DNA of 64,000 bases from JAJYIW01 sp963781665 (GCA_963781665.1 CAWAGA010000002.1:5146001-5210000); one strand, 5' to 3'; positions 18,884-28,359 are shown, counted from the stretch's first letter. Translations and numbers: made by a program. Notes: generated from the sequence alone by a model not told the origin.

Positions 18884-20002
18884 ATGACCGGTAAATATAA
18901 CGTTGCGGTTATTTTCGGTGGTCGTTCAGGCGAGCATGAGGTTTCGCTGATGTCGGCGCGCTCGGTTTTGGCTGCCATCGACCCACGAAAATACAACATC
19001 GCCTCGATCGGCATCACTCACGACGGTGCATGGTTCACCGGCCCCAAAGTGCTCGAAGCATTCGAGGCAAACGATTTTTCCTCGCTGACCCCAGCCACCC
19101 TCCTGCCCCAACCCGACCGCCCCGGCCTTTATCTTATCGAGAAATCGCCGGCTGGCGAAACTCTCAGACTGGCCAGCCAGGTAGACGTCGTTTTTCCGGT
19201 TTTACACGGCACATTCGGCGAAGACGGCACTCTGCAGGGCCTGCTCGAGCTTGCCAACGTGGCCTACGCCGGCGCAGGCGTCCTGGGATCTTCGGTCGGA
19301 ATGGATAAAGCACTCTTCAAAGACGTGATGCACGCCAACCAGATCCCGGTTGCCGATTTACTGGTCTTCTCCCGGCGGCAGCTTGAAAACCAGATGGATC
19401 AGGTCCTGGCTATGTGTGAAGGCATTTCCGCTTATCCGCTTTTCGTCAAACCGGCCAACCTGGGATCGTCGGTCGGCATTACCCGCTGCCGCAACCGGTC
19501 GGACCTGGTTGAGGGCCTGCTCGAGGCGGCGCGCTTCGACCGGCGCATCCTGGTCGAACACGGTATCAACGCCCGAGAGATCGAGATCAGCGTACTGGGG
19601 AACGACGAGCCCCAGGTATCGGTCCCAGGCGAGGTCCTACCGGCTGACGAATATTATTCCTACGCAGCAAAATACCTGGACGACCGCTCCCGGCTGCTCA
19701 TTCCCGCTCCCCTGCTGCCCGAGATGGTCGCAAAAATCCAGGCGCTGGCAATCAAAGCCTACACAGCCATCGACTGCGGTGGAATGGCTCGGGTCGACTT
19801 TTTATTAGACCGTGACACCAATGAATTATTCCTGGGTGAAGTCAACACCATCCCAGGTTTTACGAATATCAGCATGTACGCCAAATTGTGGCAGGCAAGC
19901 GGCATTCCCTATCCAGAATTGGTCGACCGCTTGATCGAACTGGCCCTGGAACGCAAAGCAGACCGCGACCGCACCGAACATCGCTATGGGAGGACAGGAT
20001 GA
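18884..20002 (+). CDS. ddl: D-alanine-D-alanine ligase
   Basis: ATP-grasp enzyme that makes the D-Ala-D-Ala dipeptide used by MurF. 372 residues with VIFGGRSGEHEVSLMSARSVL at the start, VFPVLHGTFGEDGTLQGLLE, YPLFVKPANLGSSVGI (ATP binding), and EVNTIPGFTNISMYAKLW at the end. All catalytic segments are present. GAGGA lies 5 bases before ATG 18884. The stop overlaps the ftsQ ATG (ATGA). Confidence 0.95.
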   Translation: MTGKYNVAVIFGGRSGEHEVSLMSARSVLAAIDPRKYNIASIGITHDGAWFTGPKVLEAFEANDFSSLTPATLLPQPDRPGLYLIEKSPAGETLRLASQVDVVFPVLHGTFGEDGTLQGLLELANVAYAGAGVLGSSVGMDKALFKDVMHANQIPVADLLVFSRRQLENQMDQVLAMCEGISAYPLFVKPANLGSSVGITRCRNRSDLVEGLLEAARFDRRILVEHGINAREIEISVLGNDEPQVSVPGEVLPADEYYSYAAKYLDDRSRLLIPAPLLPEMVAKIQALAIKAYTAIDCGGMARVDFLLDRDTNELFLGEVNTIPGFTNISMYAKLWQASGIPYPELVDRLIELALERKADRDRTEHRYGRTG

Positions 20003-21121
20003 GAGATCGTGACCAGGAAACGATAACATTACCGAAGCTCAAGGTTAACGCTCGCAGCGCGTACCAGGAAACCAGCGCGGCTTCGTCTCACTCCGAAGAA
20101 GTCAGGGCGCGGCGGAGCGGCCGTAACCAACCAGCTGCAAGCAAGCCCGGCCACCGTCAAACCGTACAGAAACCCATGCCAGCAGCCAGGTACGCCGTCC
20201 CAACCCGGCCGGTAGTGGTTCGTGGATCGACCTCCAGCCTTCCGCTGCAAAAACCGGCGAAGAACAGCACCAAGCGGCGCTATCATATCGCCTTGAATAC
20301 CCCAGGCGCTGAAATGCGGCTGCCTTCGATCTCCATCGGCCGGCCCGGATGGCGGATACTCTCGGGTATGGTCATCATTGCCATGATTGCCGCTCTCTAC
20401 GCCTTGATCAACCTGCCTGAATTCAAATTCAGCCAGGCGGACGTGACCGGGATTCAGCGAGTATCATTGACTGATGTTCGAAGCAGTCTTAAAAACGGAC
20501 GGCATCCCCGCTTTTGCGATAAAACCGCAAGACCTGGCAGCCAACCTGAAGGCCGCCTTCCCAGAGTTTTCGAGTGTGTCGGTCAACATTGGTATTCCGG
20601 CTTCGCTGTCGGTGGCAGTCGTCGAACGCCAGCCGGTCCTGTTATGGCAGCAGGGCGACACGACCACCTGGATCGATAAAGATGGTTATTCATTCCCGTC
20701 TCGCGGCGAGGCAGGGACAACCCTCGTTACGGTCAAAGCTAACGGCAATCCCCCCGGCTTGACCGCATCTGCGGATACAAACCAAACTGCCAGCGGAGAT
20801 GGATCAAATGCCGCCGTTCCTACGCCCCCGACGACTGTGCCGGTTTCGAAGCCCTTCATTTCCCCCGACCTGGTCGCGGCAATTTTATCTCTGGCGCCCC
20901 AGGCGCCAAATGCAACACCTATCCTTTACGATCCCGTTCATGGCCTTGGTTGGGTCGATCCCAACGGTTGGCAGGTCTATTTTGGAACCAACCTGACCGA
21001 CATGACCATGAAACTACATGTTTATTACGCTATTGTCACGCAATTAACTCAACAGGGCATCATACCTGTCATGATCAGTGTGGAATTTCCACATGCACCC
21101 TTCTACCGGATGGAGAAGTGA
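19999..21121 (+). CDS. ftsQ: Cell division protein FtsQ/DivIB (frameshifted)
   Basis: Bitopic divisome scaffold protein. A strikingly long basic cytoplasmic tail (about 110 residues, Arg/Lys/Pro/Gln-rich) precedes one membrane helix (ILSGMVIIAMIAALYALINL). The POTRA domain follows (FKFSQADVTGIQRVSLTDV, then FEAVLKTDGIPAFAIKPQDLAANL, FPEFSSVSVNIGIPASLSVAVVERQPVLLW) and a FtsQ/DivIB C-terminal domain with a Thr/Pro-rich insertion. The frame breaks at about 20476-20479 (GATGTTCGAAG), and removing one base joins the POTRA halves. It lies between ddl and ftsA, as in many bacteria. Confidence 0.85.
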
Positions 21122-21125
21122 AGTT

Positions 21126-22367
21126 ATGGAAGAGCCAATCGTCGTCGGAATTGATATCGGAACAACTAAAACCTGCACACTCGTGGCCCGCGTCGAAGGA
21201 GAGCGCAACCTGCGCATCCTCGGCGTGGGGATCGAGCCATCTCAAGGGATCCGTAAAGGAACGGTCATCGACCTGGCCGCAGCATCACAGTCGGTGAACC
21301 GTTCAATCGAAAAAGCCCAGCGGTCTTCCGGCCTCGAGATCAATTCCGCCCTGGTGAGCCTGGCGGGTTCGCACGTTTCGTCGGTGAACAGTAAGGGCGT
21401 CGTCGGCATTTCAGGTCGGGTCATCGAACAGGACGACGTCATCCGGGCGCTGGATGCTGCCCAGGCGGTGGCAATCCCCCATAACCGGGAAGTGATCCAC
21501 GTCATCCAGCGCAACTTCACCATCGACGGGCAGGATGGCATCCGTATGCCGGTGGGAATGCACGGCTATCGCCTGGAGGTTGAAGCCCACATTATCACCG
21601 CCGCCGCGGCTACAGTCGAAAATCTACGCCAATGCGTCGCCGCGTCTGGTGTCATGGTTTCCCAGTTTGTGCTCAACCCGTTGGCATCCGCCGAGGTGGT
21701 GCTCTCGGAAACGGAACGCCAGATGGGGGTGGTCGTGTGCGACATTGGCGGCGGGACGACCGACATGGCAATCTACATTGACGGTGACGTGTGGCATACG
21801 ATGGTGTTGGCTGTCGGAGGAAACCACATATCCTCCGATATCGCCCACGGGCTGCGCTTATCGATCAACCAGGCGGAAGATATCAAGATCCAACACGGGC
21901 ATGCCATCGAGTCCGAAGTCGATAGCGGAGAAACCTTCTCGGTGCGCACTTTTGGTGAAGATAGACCGGTTCAGGTGAGCCGTAAAGACCTGGCTCACAT
22001 CGTCGAGGCCCGGGTTGAGGAGATCTTCACACTCGTTCTTCAAGAAATCAAGCGGTCAGGATACGATGGCCTTTTGCCGGCCGGGATGGTCTTGACCGGC
22101 GGCTCGAGCTTATTACCGGGGATGCGGGCGCTGGCTACCCGGGTGATGAGCTTGCCAGTCCGGTTGGCGCGACCGGAGAATTTAATGGGTCTATCCGACC
22201 AGTTGAATTCGCCGGCATATTCTACCAGCGTCGGTTTACTAAATTGGGCACTATTGATGAGCGAAACTGCATCTGTTGCGACCCCGGGCCGCGATCACAA
22301 CCGGGGAGGAGGTGTGAGCATTGATTGGGATTCAGTCAAGAATTTCCTCAAGCGTCTTCTACCTTAG
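21126..22367 (+). CDS. ftsA: Cell division protein FtsA
   Basis: Actin-like ATPase that ties FtsZ to the membrane. 413 residues. Phosphate-1 loop VVGIDIGTTKTCTLVA, SHVS segment of the 1C (SHS2) domain (SLAGSHVSSVNSKG), VVVCDIGGGTTDMAIY (phosphate 2), and VLTGGSSLLPGMRALA (adenosine motif). The C-terminus (DWDSVKNFLKRLLP) is an amphipathic helix of the kind that binds membrane. The start ATG 21126 is 4 bases after ftsQ; an earlier ATG at 21078 would add residues unlike the family. Confidence 0.95.
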   Translation: MEEPIVVGIDIGTTKTCTLVARVEGERNLRILGVGIEPSQGIRKGTVIDLAAASQSVNRSIEKAQRSSGLEINSALVSLAGSHVSSVNSKGVVGISGRVIEQDDVIRALDAAQAVAIPHNREVIHVIQRNFTIDGQDGIRMPVGMHGYRLEVEAHIITAAAATVENLRQCVAASGVMVSQFVLNPLASAEVVLSETERQMGVVVCDIGGGTTDMAIYIDGDVWHTMVLAVGGNHISSDIAHGLRLSINQAEDIKIQHGHAIESEVDSGETFSVRTFGEDRPVQVSRKDLAHIVEARVEEIFTLVLQEIKRSGYDGLLPAGMVLTGGSSLLPGMRALATRVMSLPVRLARPENLMGLSDQLNSPAYSTSVGLLNWALLMSETASVATPGRDHNRGGGVSIDWDSVKNFLKRLLP

Positions 22368-22466
22368 CAACAATGGTCGGAAAGATCGGCCGATATTCAT
22401 TTTTCGAGCCGTTTTGATTGTTTTTTTTGAATTATTTGATAGAATTTATGACAGAGGAGAATGCAA

Positions 22467-23666
22467 ATGGAACCAACTAACCAACAACTCGAATCGTTTG
22501 CCCGTATCAAGGTAGTTGGATGCGGGGGTGGCGGCTGCAACGCCGTCAACCGGATGATCGACGAAGGCCTGTCCGGTATCGAATTCGTCGCGGTCAACAC
22601 CGACGCTCAAGCATTGCTTCTTTCCAAAGCCCCAACTCGGGTGAGGATTGGAGACAAGGTGACCAAAGGATTGGGCGCCGGCGGCAACCCCGAGGTGGGG
22701 CGCAAGGCAGCTGAAGAATCAGCTGAAGAGCTCTATGAAGTGCTCAAGGGCAGCGATATGGTGTTTGTTACCGCTGGCCTGGGCGGCGGCACTGGCACAG
22801 GCGCCGTCCCCATCGTAGCCCAGATCGCCAAGGAAGTTGGCGCTCTGACCATCGGCGTCGTCACCCGCCCATTCACCTTCGAAGGAGCCCGCCGGCAGCA
22901 GGCAGCTGAAGTTGGTTGGACCAAACTGCGCGAACATGCCGATACATTGATCGTCATCCCCAACGATCGCCTGCTCCAAATTGTGGACAAGCGCGCCAGC
23001 CTTCAAGATGCCTTCAAAATGGCAGACGATGTGCTGCGCCAGGGCATCCAGGGTATCTCGGAGCTGATCACCGTCCCTGGCTTGATCAACCTGGACTTCG
23101 CCGATGTGCGCACAATTATGTCCGAAGGTGGAGCCGCTTTGATGGCTGTTGGCAATGCCTCCGGCGAAGATCGGGCCAGGATTGCCGCTGAAATGGCAAT
23201 CTCCAGCCAGCTCCTCGACGTGACCATCGACGGCGCCCGCGGCATCCTCTTCAATGTGACCGGTGGGCCGAACCTGACCTTGTTCGAGGTCAACCAGGCC
23301 GCTGCGATCATCAAAGAGACCGCTCACCCCGATGTCAACCTCATTTTCGGCGCTGTGCTCGATCCGAGCATGGGCGAAACCATCCGGATCACGGTCATCG
23401 CAACCGGCTTCGAACGCTCCGCCCCCGTCAGGGTGGCAGAAACGCAGGCCCCAAAAAACCGTGAAGAGGCCCAGGGATATCCGGTGCGCTCCTCGCGCCC
23501 GGTTGAACGGGTCGAACAACGGATTGAACAGCCAGTTGAAAGAAATGAGCAGCGGCCTGTCCGGCAGCAGTCCCAGAACTTGACTGCCGACGATTTCGAA
23601 CCGCGGGTGCTTAATACCGATGACCTGGATATCCCGGCTTTCCTGCGCAATCGCAGCCAACACTGA
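22467..23666 (+). CDS. ftsZ: Cell division protein FtsZ
   Basis: Tubulin-like GTPase that forms the Z ring. 399 residues with VVGCGGGGCNAVNRMI, the tubulin signature GGGTGTGAVP, the T7 loop region NLDFADVRTIM, a variable Arg/Gln/Glu-rich linker (VERVEQRIEQPVER), and the C-terminal peptide DLDIPAFLRNR that binds FtsA. GAGGAG at 22453-22458 is 8 bases before ATG 22467, which is preferred to ATG 22461. The AT-rich 99-base gap after ftsA could hold an extra promoter, but no clear pair of elements is present. A terminator ends the operon 90 bases downstream. Confidence 0.97.
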   Translation: MEPTNQQLESFARIKVVGCGGGGCNAVNRMIDEGLSGIEFVAVNTDAQALLLSKAPTRVRIGDKVTKGLGAGGNPEVGRKAAEESAEELYEVLKGSDMVFVTAGLGGGTGTGAVPIVAQIAKEVGALTIGVVTRPFTFEGARRQQAAEVGWTKLREHADTLIVIPNDRLLQIVDKRASLQDAFKMADDVLRQGIQGISELITVPGLINLDFADVRTIMSEGGAALMAVGNASGEDRARIAAEMAISSQLLDVTIDGARGILFNVTGGPNLTLFEVNQAAAIIKETAHPDVNLIFGAVLDPSMGETIRITVIATGFERSAPVRVAETQAPKNREEAQGYPVRSSRPVERVEQRIEQPVERNEQRPVRQQSQNLTADDFEPRVLNTDDLDIPAFLRNRSQH

Positions 23667-23734
23667 GATAGAACGACCGGATAACCAGGCCGGCAGCTAA
23701 TTTTATATTTTCTCCTCTGTGCATACCTATGGCA

Positions 23735-23799
23735 ATGGGTTAATTACCCATGGCTCCTGGCAGGTTTGAAATTAACCTGCCAGGAGCTGTTGTTTTAAA
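23735..23799 (+). terminator. Rho-independent terminator of the dcw operon
   Basis: GCTCCTGGCAGGTT (23753-23766) pairs perfectly over 14 bases with AACCTGCCAGGAGC (23774-23787), with a 7-base loop, followed by a T-rich run TGTTGTTTT. A smaller hairpin ATGGGT/ACCCAT at 23735-23751 directly precedes it. Confidence 0.92.
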
Positions 23800-23891
23800 A
23801 GGATTTATGCTAAACTTAGTCAGCCCGCCCCACTTGAAATATCGTTACTTAAAGCACTGCAATATTTAAGGTTAATATTTCGTTTTTTCCC

Positions 23892-23920
23892 TTGTATCAC
23901 TCTTGCGAGTGTGCTAAAAT
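23892..23920 (+). promoter_or_regulatory. Promoter of nrdR-nrdJ with palindrome in the spacer
   Basis: TTGTAT (23892-23897), an exact 17-base spacer, and TAAAAT (23915-23920). The spacer contains the inverted repeat CACTC-TTGC-GAGTG (23898-23911), which a repressor could use as an operator. The right half, continuing as GAGTGTGCTAA, recalls half of a CIRCE element but the spacing does not fit. It does not match the usual NrdR box. Confidence 0.6.
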
Positions 23921-23942
23921 AGGCAATACTGTAGCACATGCA

Positions 23943-23980
23943 GGGGGTCCTGTATTGGATACCCCCACCTGTGGGGGTAT
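23943..23980 (+). promoter_or_regulatory. Alternative hairpins in the nrdR-nrdJ leader
   Basis: ATACCCCCA (23959-23967) pairs with TGGGGGTAT (23972-23980) around a 4-base loop. The same ACCCCC block can instead pair with GGGGGT at 23943-23948. The two structures are mutually exclusive, as in an attenuation or translation switch. It lies in the predicted 5' leader, about 45 bases before the nrdR ATG. Confidence 0.5.
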
Positions 23981-24023
23981 GGTTTCCGTCATACTTTATT
24001 TGTAATAATGGGAGAGGATTGCG

Positions 24024-24483
24024 ATGCGATGTCCGTATTGCACTTACGAAGACTCAAGAGTCCTTGATACCAGCCACGACAGCCGCGGTGGAATACGGCG
24101 GCGGCGCGAGTGCATCAGCTGCCACCAGCGGTTCAGCACTTACGAACGCCCCATCCTGGCGACGCCTCTGATCATCAAACAAGACGGGACCCGCGAAGAG
24201 TTTGATCGGGAGAAGGTAGCGCGCTGGACTGCGAATCGCTTGCGCCAAGCGGCCGGTTTCAGCCGCAGCTATCGAAAGGCTGGTCGGGGAGATCGAATTT
24301 ACCCTGCAGCAAATCGGACGGGCCGAGGTGGCTTCTCGGATCATCGGTGACCAGGTGATCAAGGGCCTGAAAGAGCTCGACCAGATCGCTTACATCCGTT
24401 ATGCAATTGTTTACCTGCACATGAACGATCTGATGTCAATCAGAAGTGAAATTGATCGATTACTCGTGGAAGGACATAATTAA
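24024..24483 (+). CDS. nrdR: Transcriptional repressor NrdR (frameshifted)
   Basis: Zinc-finger/ATP-cone repressor of ribonucleotide reductase genes. N-terminal zinc ribbon MRCPYC...CISCHQRFSTYER with the family's conserved RRRRECISC segment, then the ATP-cone (IIKQDGTREEFDREKV). After a break near 24220-24223 the other frame continues perfectly as AGLRIACAKRPVSAAAIERL, then VGEIEFTLQQIGRAEVASRIIG, ending at 24483. One base is extra. The corrected length of about 153 residues is normal. It is placed 2 bases before nrdJ, so repressor and target enzyme share one transcript. Confidence 0.92.
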
Positions 24484-24485
24484 TT

Positions 24486-27137
24486 ATGGCAAACAAAACC
24501 GACACCATTAAGAAAAGTTTACCGCCTACCCCTACCCTGCCGGAAGACCTGCCTGAAGTGGATTTAACTGAAAACTCGCGCCAGGTATTGATTCGCCGTT
24601 ACGTGCGGCGCGGGGACAATGGGAAACCGGTCGAGAGCGTCGAACAGATGTTCTGGCGGGTGGCGTACCATATCGCCAGGGTCGAGCAGGCCTGGCAGGG
24701 CGACGTGATCGAACGCGCCCGCCAGTTTTACTTCCTGCTGACGTCCAAGCGTTTCTTCCCCAACTCTCCAACCTTCACCGGGGCGGGCACCCCGCTCGGC
24801 CAGCTTGCCGCCTGTTTTGTCCTGCCGATTTCAGACGACATGGGCCGCTCGCTGACGGGCATCTTCCAGACCCTGCGCAGCGCAGCCCTGATCCAGCAGA
24901 CCGGCGGCGGCAACGGCTTTTCCTTTTCACGCCTGCGGCCAAAGGGCAGCCTGGTCAAATCGTCGGCCGGCCAGGCCACCGGCCCGGTGGGCTTCTTGCG
25001 GGTCTACGATCACGCCTTCGGCGAAGTGGCCCAGGGCGGCACCCGGCGCGGCGCTAACATGGCCGTGCTGCGGGTCGACCACCCCGATATCGAAGACTTC
25101 ATCACCTGCAAGATCAACGAAAACGCCATCACTAACTTTAACATCTCGGTCGGCATCACCGACGCTTTCATGCAGGCTGTGGCAGATGACGCCGATTGGA
25201 ACCTGGTTTTCCCAGACGTTTCTGCCCCAGAGTACCGCGGGTTCGACGGCACGCTCGAGCAGGCCGAAGAGCTCGGCGTTCCAATCAAGGTCCACCGCAG
25301 CCTGCGCGCCCGCGAGCTCTTCGCCAAAATCATCCAGCAAGCCCACCACAACGGTGAGCCGGGGGTGCTTTTCCTCGACGCAGCTAACCGCACCAATCCG
25401 GTACCGCATCTATACCAGCTCGAAGCGACCAACCCGTGCGGCGAGCAGTGGCTTGGCCCATTCGAGAACTGCTGCCTCGGCTCGGTCAACCTGGCCCAGC
25501 ATTTTGGTCCGGACGGCACGGTCGATTGGGAGCAGCTGCGCCAGAGTGTGGTCCTTTCCACCATCTTCCTGGACGACGTGGTCGATGCCAATATGTACGT
25601 GCCAGCCATCCCCGAGCTGGAGCAGGCAGCCCACCGCGCCCGGCGCATCGGCCTGGGGATCATGGGCCTGGCAGATTTGATGTACCACAGCGGCATCCGC
25701 TACGGCTCGCCCGCAGGCTTTGAATTTGCCTCTCAGGTGATGGAGTTCGTACGCTATCACGCCATGCTGACCGGGATCGAGCTGGCCAAAGAACGGGGTG
25801 CTTTCCCGGCTATCCTCGGCAGCACGTTCGACCCGAAAAACATCCGCTGGCAGCCGCCGGTATCCACCGTTCCGTACGAACACGATTGGGGCCGGCCGCA
25901 AATTGACTGGGAAACCATCATGGAAGGCATCCGCCAGCACGGCATCCGCAATGCAGCCCTAAACACGATCGCGCCCACCGGGACGATCGCCACCGTGGCC
26001 GGGGCAGAAGGCTACGGCTGCGAACCGGTCTTTGCCCTGGCTTACATCCGCCACGTCAACGACAACGGCCAGGACCTGCAGCTGACTTATGCCAGCCCGC
26101 TCTTCGAAAATGCGCTTGAAGCAGCCGGCCTCGACCAGGAAGCCCGCCATGCGATCGTCGAAGAGGTGATGCTGGAAGGCACCTGCCAGGATATCACCGC
26201 CATTCCGGACGAGATCAAAGACGTGTTCGTCGTCTCGCAAGACATCTCCGCCACCGACCACGTACGCATGCAGGCCGCTCTGCAGGCCTTCGTCGATAAC
26301 AGCCTGTCGAAGACAATCAACTTCCCCCACAGCGCCACCCCCGAAGACGTGGCGACGGCTTACCAGCTGGCCTGGGAGCTGGGCTGCAAGGGGATCACGG
26401 TCTACGTCACCGGCTCGCGCGAGAAGGTGGTGCTGGAAACCAAGGCCACCCTCGACAAAAAACAGTCCGCCCAGCCTCTGACCGGCTCAAACAACGGCCA
26501 CTCTCCGGTCGAAGAAGAAGTAGCCGAAGAACTGCCCCTGCACCTGTTAGAAAGCGACCAGGATGAAAGCCAGCTGTCGATCTGGCAAGAAGCCAAGAAA
26601 CCACGCCCACGCTACCTGAAAGGCTTCACCTATTCGATCGAGACGCCCCTGGGCAAAGCCTTCATCACCATCAACGAAAACGGCGGCAACCAGCCGTTCG
26701 AAGCTTTCATCAACACCGCCAAGGCCGGCTCGGATACAGCCGCCGTCTCAGAAGCCATCGGCCGCCTGATTTCGTACACCCTGCGCCTGGCCTCGAGCAT
26801 CGAACCGCGTGAGCGGCTCAAGGAAGTCGTGCGCCAGCTGGCCGGCATTGGCGGCGGGCGCCCGCTGGGGTTTGGCCCCAACCGGGTGCGCTCCCTGCCG
26901 GACGGCGTGGCCCAGGTGCTGAGCGAATACCTAGAAGGACGTGAATTGGGCGAGATCGTCCACCAGATCGAAGTAGAAGTGGCAGAAGGCAAACCCGCCG
27001 CGACGTCTGCCCCGGCCCCGCGCAAAGATCAACCTTACCTGAAGATCGGCGACCTGTGCCCCGAGTGCGGCCAGGCAGCCATGGTCAGCGAAGAGGGCTG
27101 CCACAAGTGCTACGCCTGCGGCTACAGCGAGTGCTAA
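24486..27137 (+). CDS. nrdJ: Adenosylcobalamin-dependent (class II) ribonucleotide reductase
   Basis: Reduces ribonucleotides to deoxyribonucleotides with AdoCbl as radical source, so it works with or without oxygen. 883 residues. Ten-stranded barrel motifs: PNSPTFTGAGTPLGQLAACFVLPI (first redox Cys), QQTGGGNGFSFSRLRPKG, GGTRRGANMAVL, the active-site loop ATNPCGEQWLGPFENCCLGSVNL (catalytic Cys and Glu), and NTIAPTGTIATVAG. The C-terminal part after a linker (near residue 650) is the small domain with KGFTYSIETPLGKAF and a terminal zinc ribbon CPECGQAAMVSEEGCHKCYACG, which supplies the shuttle cysteines. No cobalamin riboswitch was recognised upstream. Confidence 0.95.
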   Translation: MANKTDTIKKSLPPTPTLPEDLPEVDLTENSRQVLIRRYVRRGDNGKPVESVEQMFWRVAYHIARVEQAWQGDVIERARQFYFLLTSKRFFPNSPTFTGAGTPLGQLAACFVLPISDDMGRSLTGIFQTLRSAALIQQTGGGNGFSFSRLRPKGSLVKSSAGQATGPVGFLRVYDHAFGEVAQGGTRRGANMAVLRVDHPDIEDFITCKINENAITNFNISVGITDAFMQAVADDADWNLVFPDVSAPEYRGFDGTLEQAEELGVPIKVHRSLRARELFAKIIQQAHHNGEPGVLFLDAANRTNPVPHLYQLEATNPCGEQWLGPFENCCLGSVNLAQHFGPDGTVDWEQLRQSVVLSTIFLDDVVDANMYVPAIPELEQAAHRARRIGLGIMGLADLMYHSGIRYGSPAGFEFASQVMEFVRYHAMLTGIELAKERGAFPAILGSTFDPKNIRWQPPVSTVPYEHDWGRPQIDWETIMEGIRQHGIRNAALNTIAPTGTIATVAGAEGYGCEPVFALAYIRHVNDNGQDLQLTYASPLFENALEAAGLDQEARHAIVEEVMLEGTCQDITAIPDEIKDVFVVSQDISATDHVRMQAALQAFVDNSLSKTINFPHSATPEDVATAYQLAWELGCKGITVYVTGSREKVVLETKATLDKKQSAQPLTGSNNGHSPVEEEVAEELPLHLLESDQDESQLSIWQEAKKPRPRYLKGFTYSIETPLGKAFITINENGGNQPFEAFINTAKAGSDTAAVSEAIGRLISYTLRLASSIEPRERLKEVVRQLAGIGGGRPLGFGPNRVRSLPDGVAQVLSEYLEGRELGEIVHQIEVEVAEGKPAATSAPAPRKDQPYLKIGDLCPECGQAAMVSEEGCHKCYACGYSEC

Positions 27138-27277
27138 GGGTAGTGAGTTGGGAACAACAAGTATTCGGCCAAGTGGGTGCAGTAGAAATCCAGGCGAAAG
27201 TTGGTAGCCTTAAAGCGAAATGCAAACCGCTGCGTGACGGTTTCAAAATAATCTCGGTTGATCGTTTCGCAGCGGTG

Positions 27278-27832
27278 CTAGCGTTTGTAGCGCAAGTAGA
27301 CGATCCCCGTGTGGAACGTATGCGATTCCACCAGCTTCAGCTTGACTGCCTCTTTCAATGCCGGGTAGATAGGCCTGCCAGCGCCCAGGATGATTGGCTG
27401 GAAGAAGATAAGGTATTCATCGACCAGCCCAGCCTGTGTGAGCGTGGAAGCCAGCTGCACTCCACCTATGCTTAGATCCGGGCCGGGCTGTTCCTTCAAA
27501 CGGGTAACCACCGCGACCGGGTCGCCTCGTTCCAGCCTGGCGTTGCCTTCGACCCGTTCCAGGGTACTGGAGAAAACGACGGTGGGGATATGCTTGCAAA
27601 TCTGGAAGAATTCGACCGCATTGGCTTGCATCGCCTGTGTGTCAACGGTCGCCCATAAGGCCTGATTGTTTTCGTACATTCTCCGCCCCCACAGATAGCC
27701 GCCGACCTGGCGTTCCAGGTTGTTCATGAAGTGGAATAGTTCCTCGTCCACGATAACCCAGTCCGGGGGGTTGCCCGGCATCTCGATTAAACCGTTAAGC
27801 GAAACGTGGATTCTGTAGATTATCTTGCTCAT
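27278..27832 (-). CDS. Dihydrofolate reductase-fold protein (RibD C-terminal family)
   Basis: 184 residues of the RibD_C/DHFR-like superfamily: MSKIIYRIHVSLNGLIE at the start, GRRMYENNQALW, PTVVFSSTLERVEGNARL, then the NAD(P)-binding segment LSIGGVQLASTLTQAGLVDEYLIFFQPIILGAGRPIYP. The family includes many uncharacterised NADPH-dependent reductases; the true substrate is unknown. It is a single gene, convergent with nrdJ. Between the two stops CCGCTGCG (27227) and CGCAGCGG (27268) can pair as a weak terminator-like loop. Confidence 0.85.
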   Translation of the reverse strand: MSKIIYRIHVSLNGLIEMPGNPPDWVIVDEELFHFMNNLERQVGGYLWGRRMYENNQALWATVDTQAMQANAVEFFQICKHIPTVVFSSTLERVEGNARLERGDPVAVVTRLKEQPGPDLSIGGVQLASTLTQAGLVDEYLIFFQPIILGAGRPIYPALKEAVKLKLVESHTFHTGIVYLRYKR

Positions 27833-27970
27833 GTTTCGATCTCCTATAAGAAATTATCCACAACGTACACGAAGGGAAGAAGAATTCTTTTGATTCTTTT
27901 CTTACAATAAAACATTTCTCCTTATGGTCTTCTGGGCGCGCTTCGTGTCCTTTGTGGTTCAATTCTTCGC

Positions 27971-28246
27971 TTATCTGGTTACCGGGAATCGCTGAGCATT
28001 CCGCGCCCGGGCCCGGGCGATCTCGATTTCGCGGTCGCGCGGTGGAGCGTTGGTTTCGAGGGAGCGCAGGAGCGTACTTGAGGCGGCAGCCACCGCGGTG
28101 ACAGCGGCCTGAAAGGCAGCTTCGTTGGCTTTGGATGGTTTGTTGGAACCGCTGATCTTGCGCACGTATTGCAGCGCGGCCGCGCGGACCTCGTCATCGC
28201 TCACCGGCGGATCGAAGTTAAAGAGTGGTTTGATGTTCCGACACAT
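27971..28246 (-). CDS. DUF2277 family small protein
   Basis: About 91 residues beginning MCRNIKPLFNFDPPVSDDEVRAAALQYVRKISG, the standard start of DUF2277, followed by KPSKANEAAF and the closing PPRDREIEIARARARNAQRF. Function unknown. ATG 28246 is chosen because the family begins MCRNIK; a start 9 bases earlier is possible. A promoter about 90 bases upstream supports independent transcription. Confidence 0.85.
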   Translation of the reverse strand: MCRNIKPLFNFDPPVSDDEVRAAALQYVRKISGSNKPSKANEAAFQAAVTAVAAASSTLLRSLETNAPPRDREIEIARARARNAQRFPVTR

Positions 28247-28331
28247 ATTTAGCACCTCGGTCAGGCAAAAAAGGCATCAGTTTATCCTGGGCAAGCCCCC
28301 AAAAAATAGAACACATGTTTTACAAATATAT

Positions 28332-28359
28332 AGTGTAATATTCTTATTCAAAATGTCAA
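28332..28359 (-). promoter_or_regulatory. Minus-strand promoter for the DUF2277 gene
   Basis: Read on the minus strand: TTGACA (28359-28354), a 16-base AT-rich spacer, then TACACT (28337-28332). The rest of the 28247-28578 gap is AT-rich and holds no visible gene. Confidence 0.5.

Noticed and set aside
22719..23663. 314-codon open frame antisense to ftsZ
   Set aside because: Mirror of a strongly conserved gene with GC-rich codon use; no ribosome site and no recognised motif.
23898..23919. CIRCE/HrcA operator at the nrdR promoter
   Set aside because: Arms are CACTC/GAGTG with a 4-base spacer, whereas CIRCE needs 9-base arms and a 9-base spacer.
23930..24023. Cobalamin riboswitch before nrdR-nrdJ
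   Set aside because: The leader is under 100 bases and lacks the B12 box; only simple alternating hairpins are seen.
24221..24221. Programmed frameshifting in nrdR and other split genes
   Set aside because: No shared slippery sequence or downstream structure; many unrelated genes affected, so sequence error is simpler.
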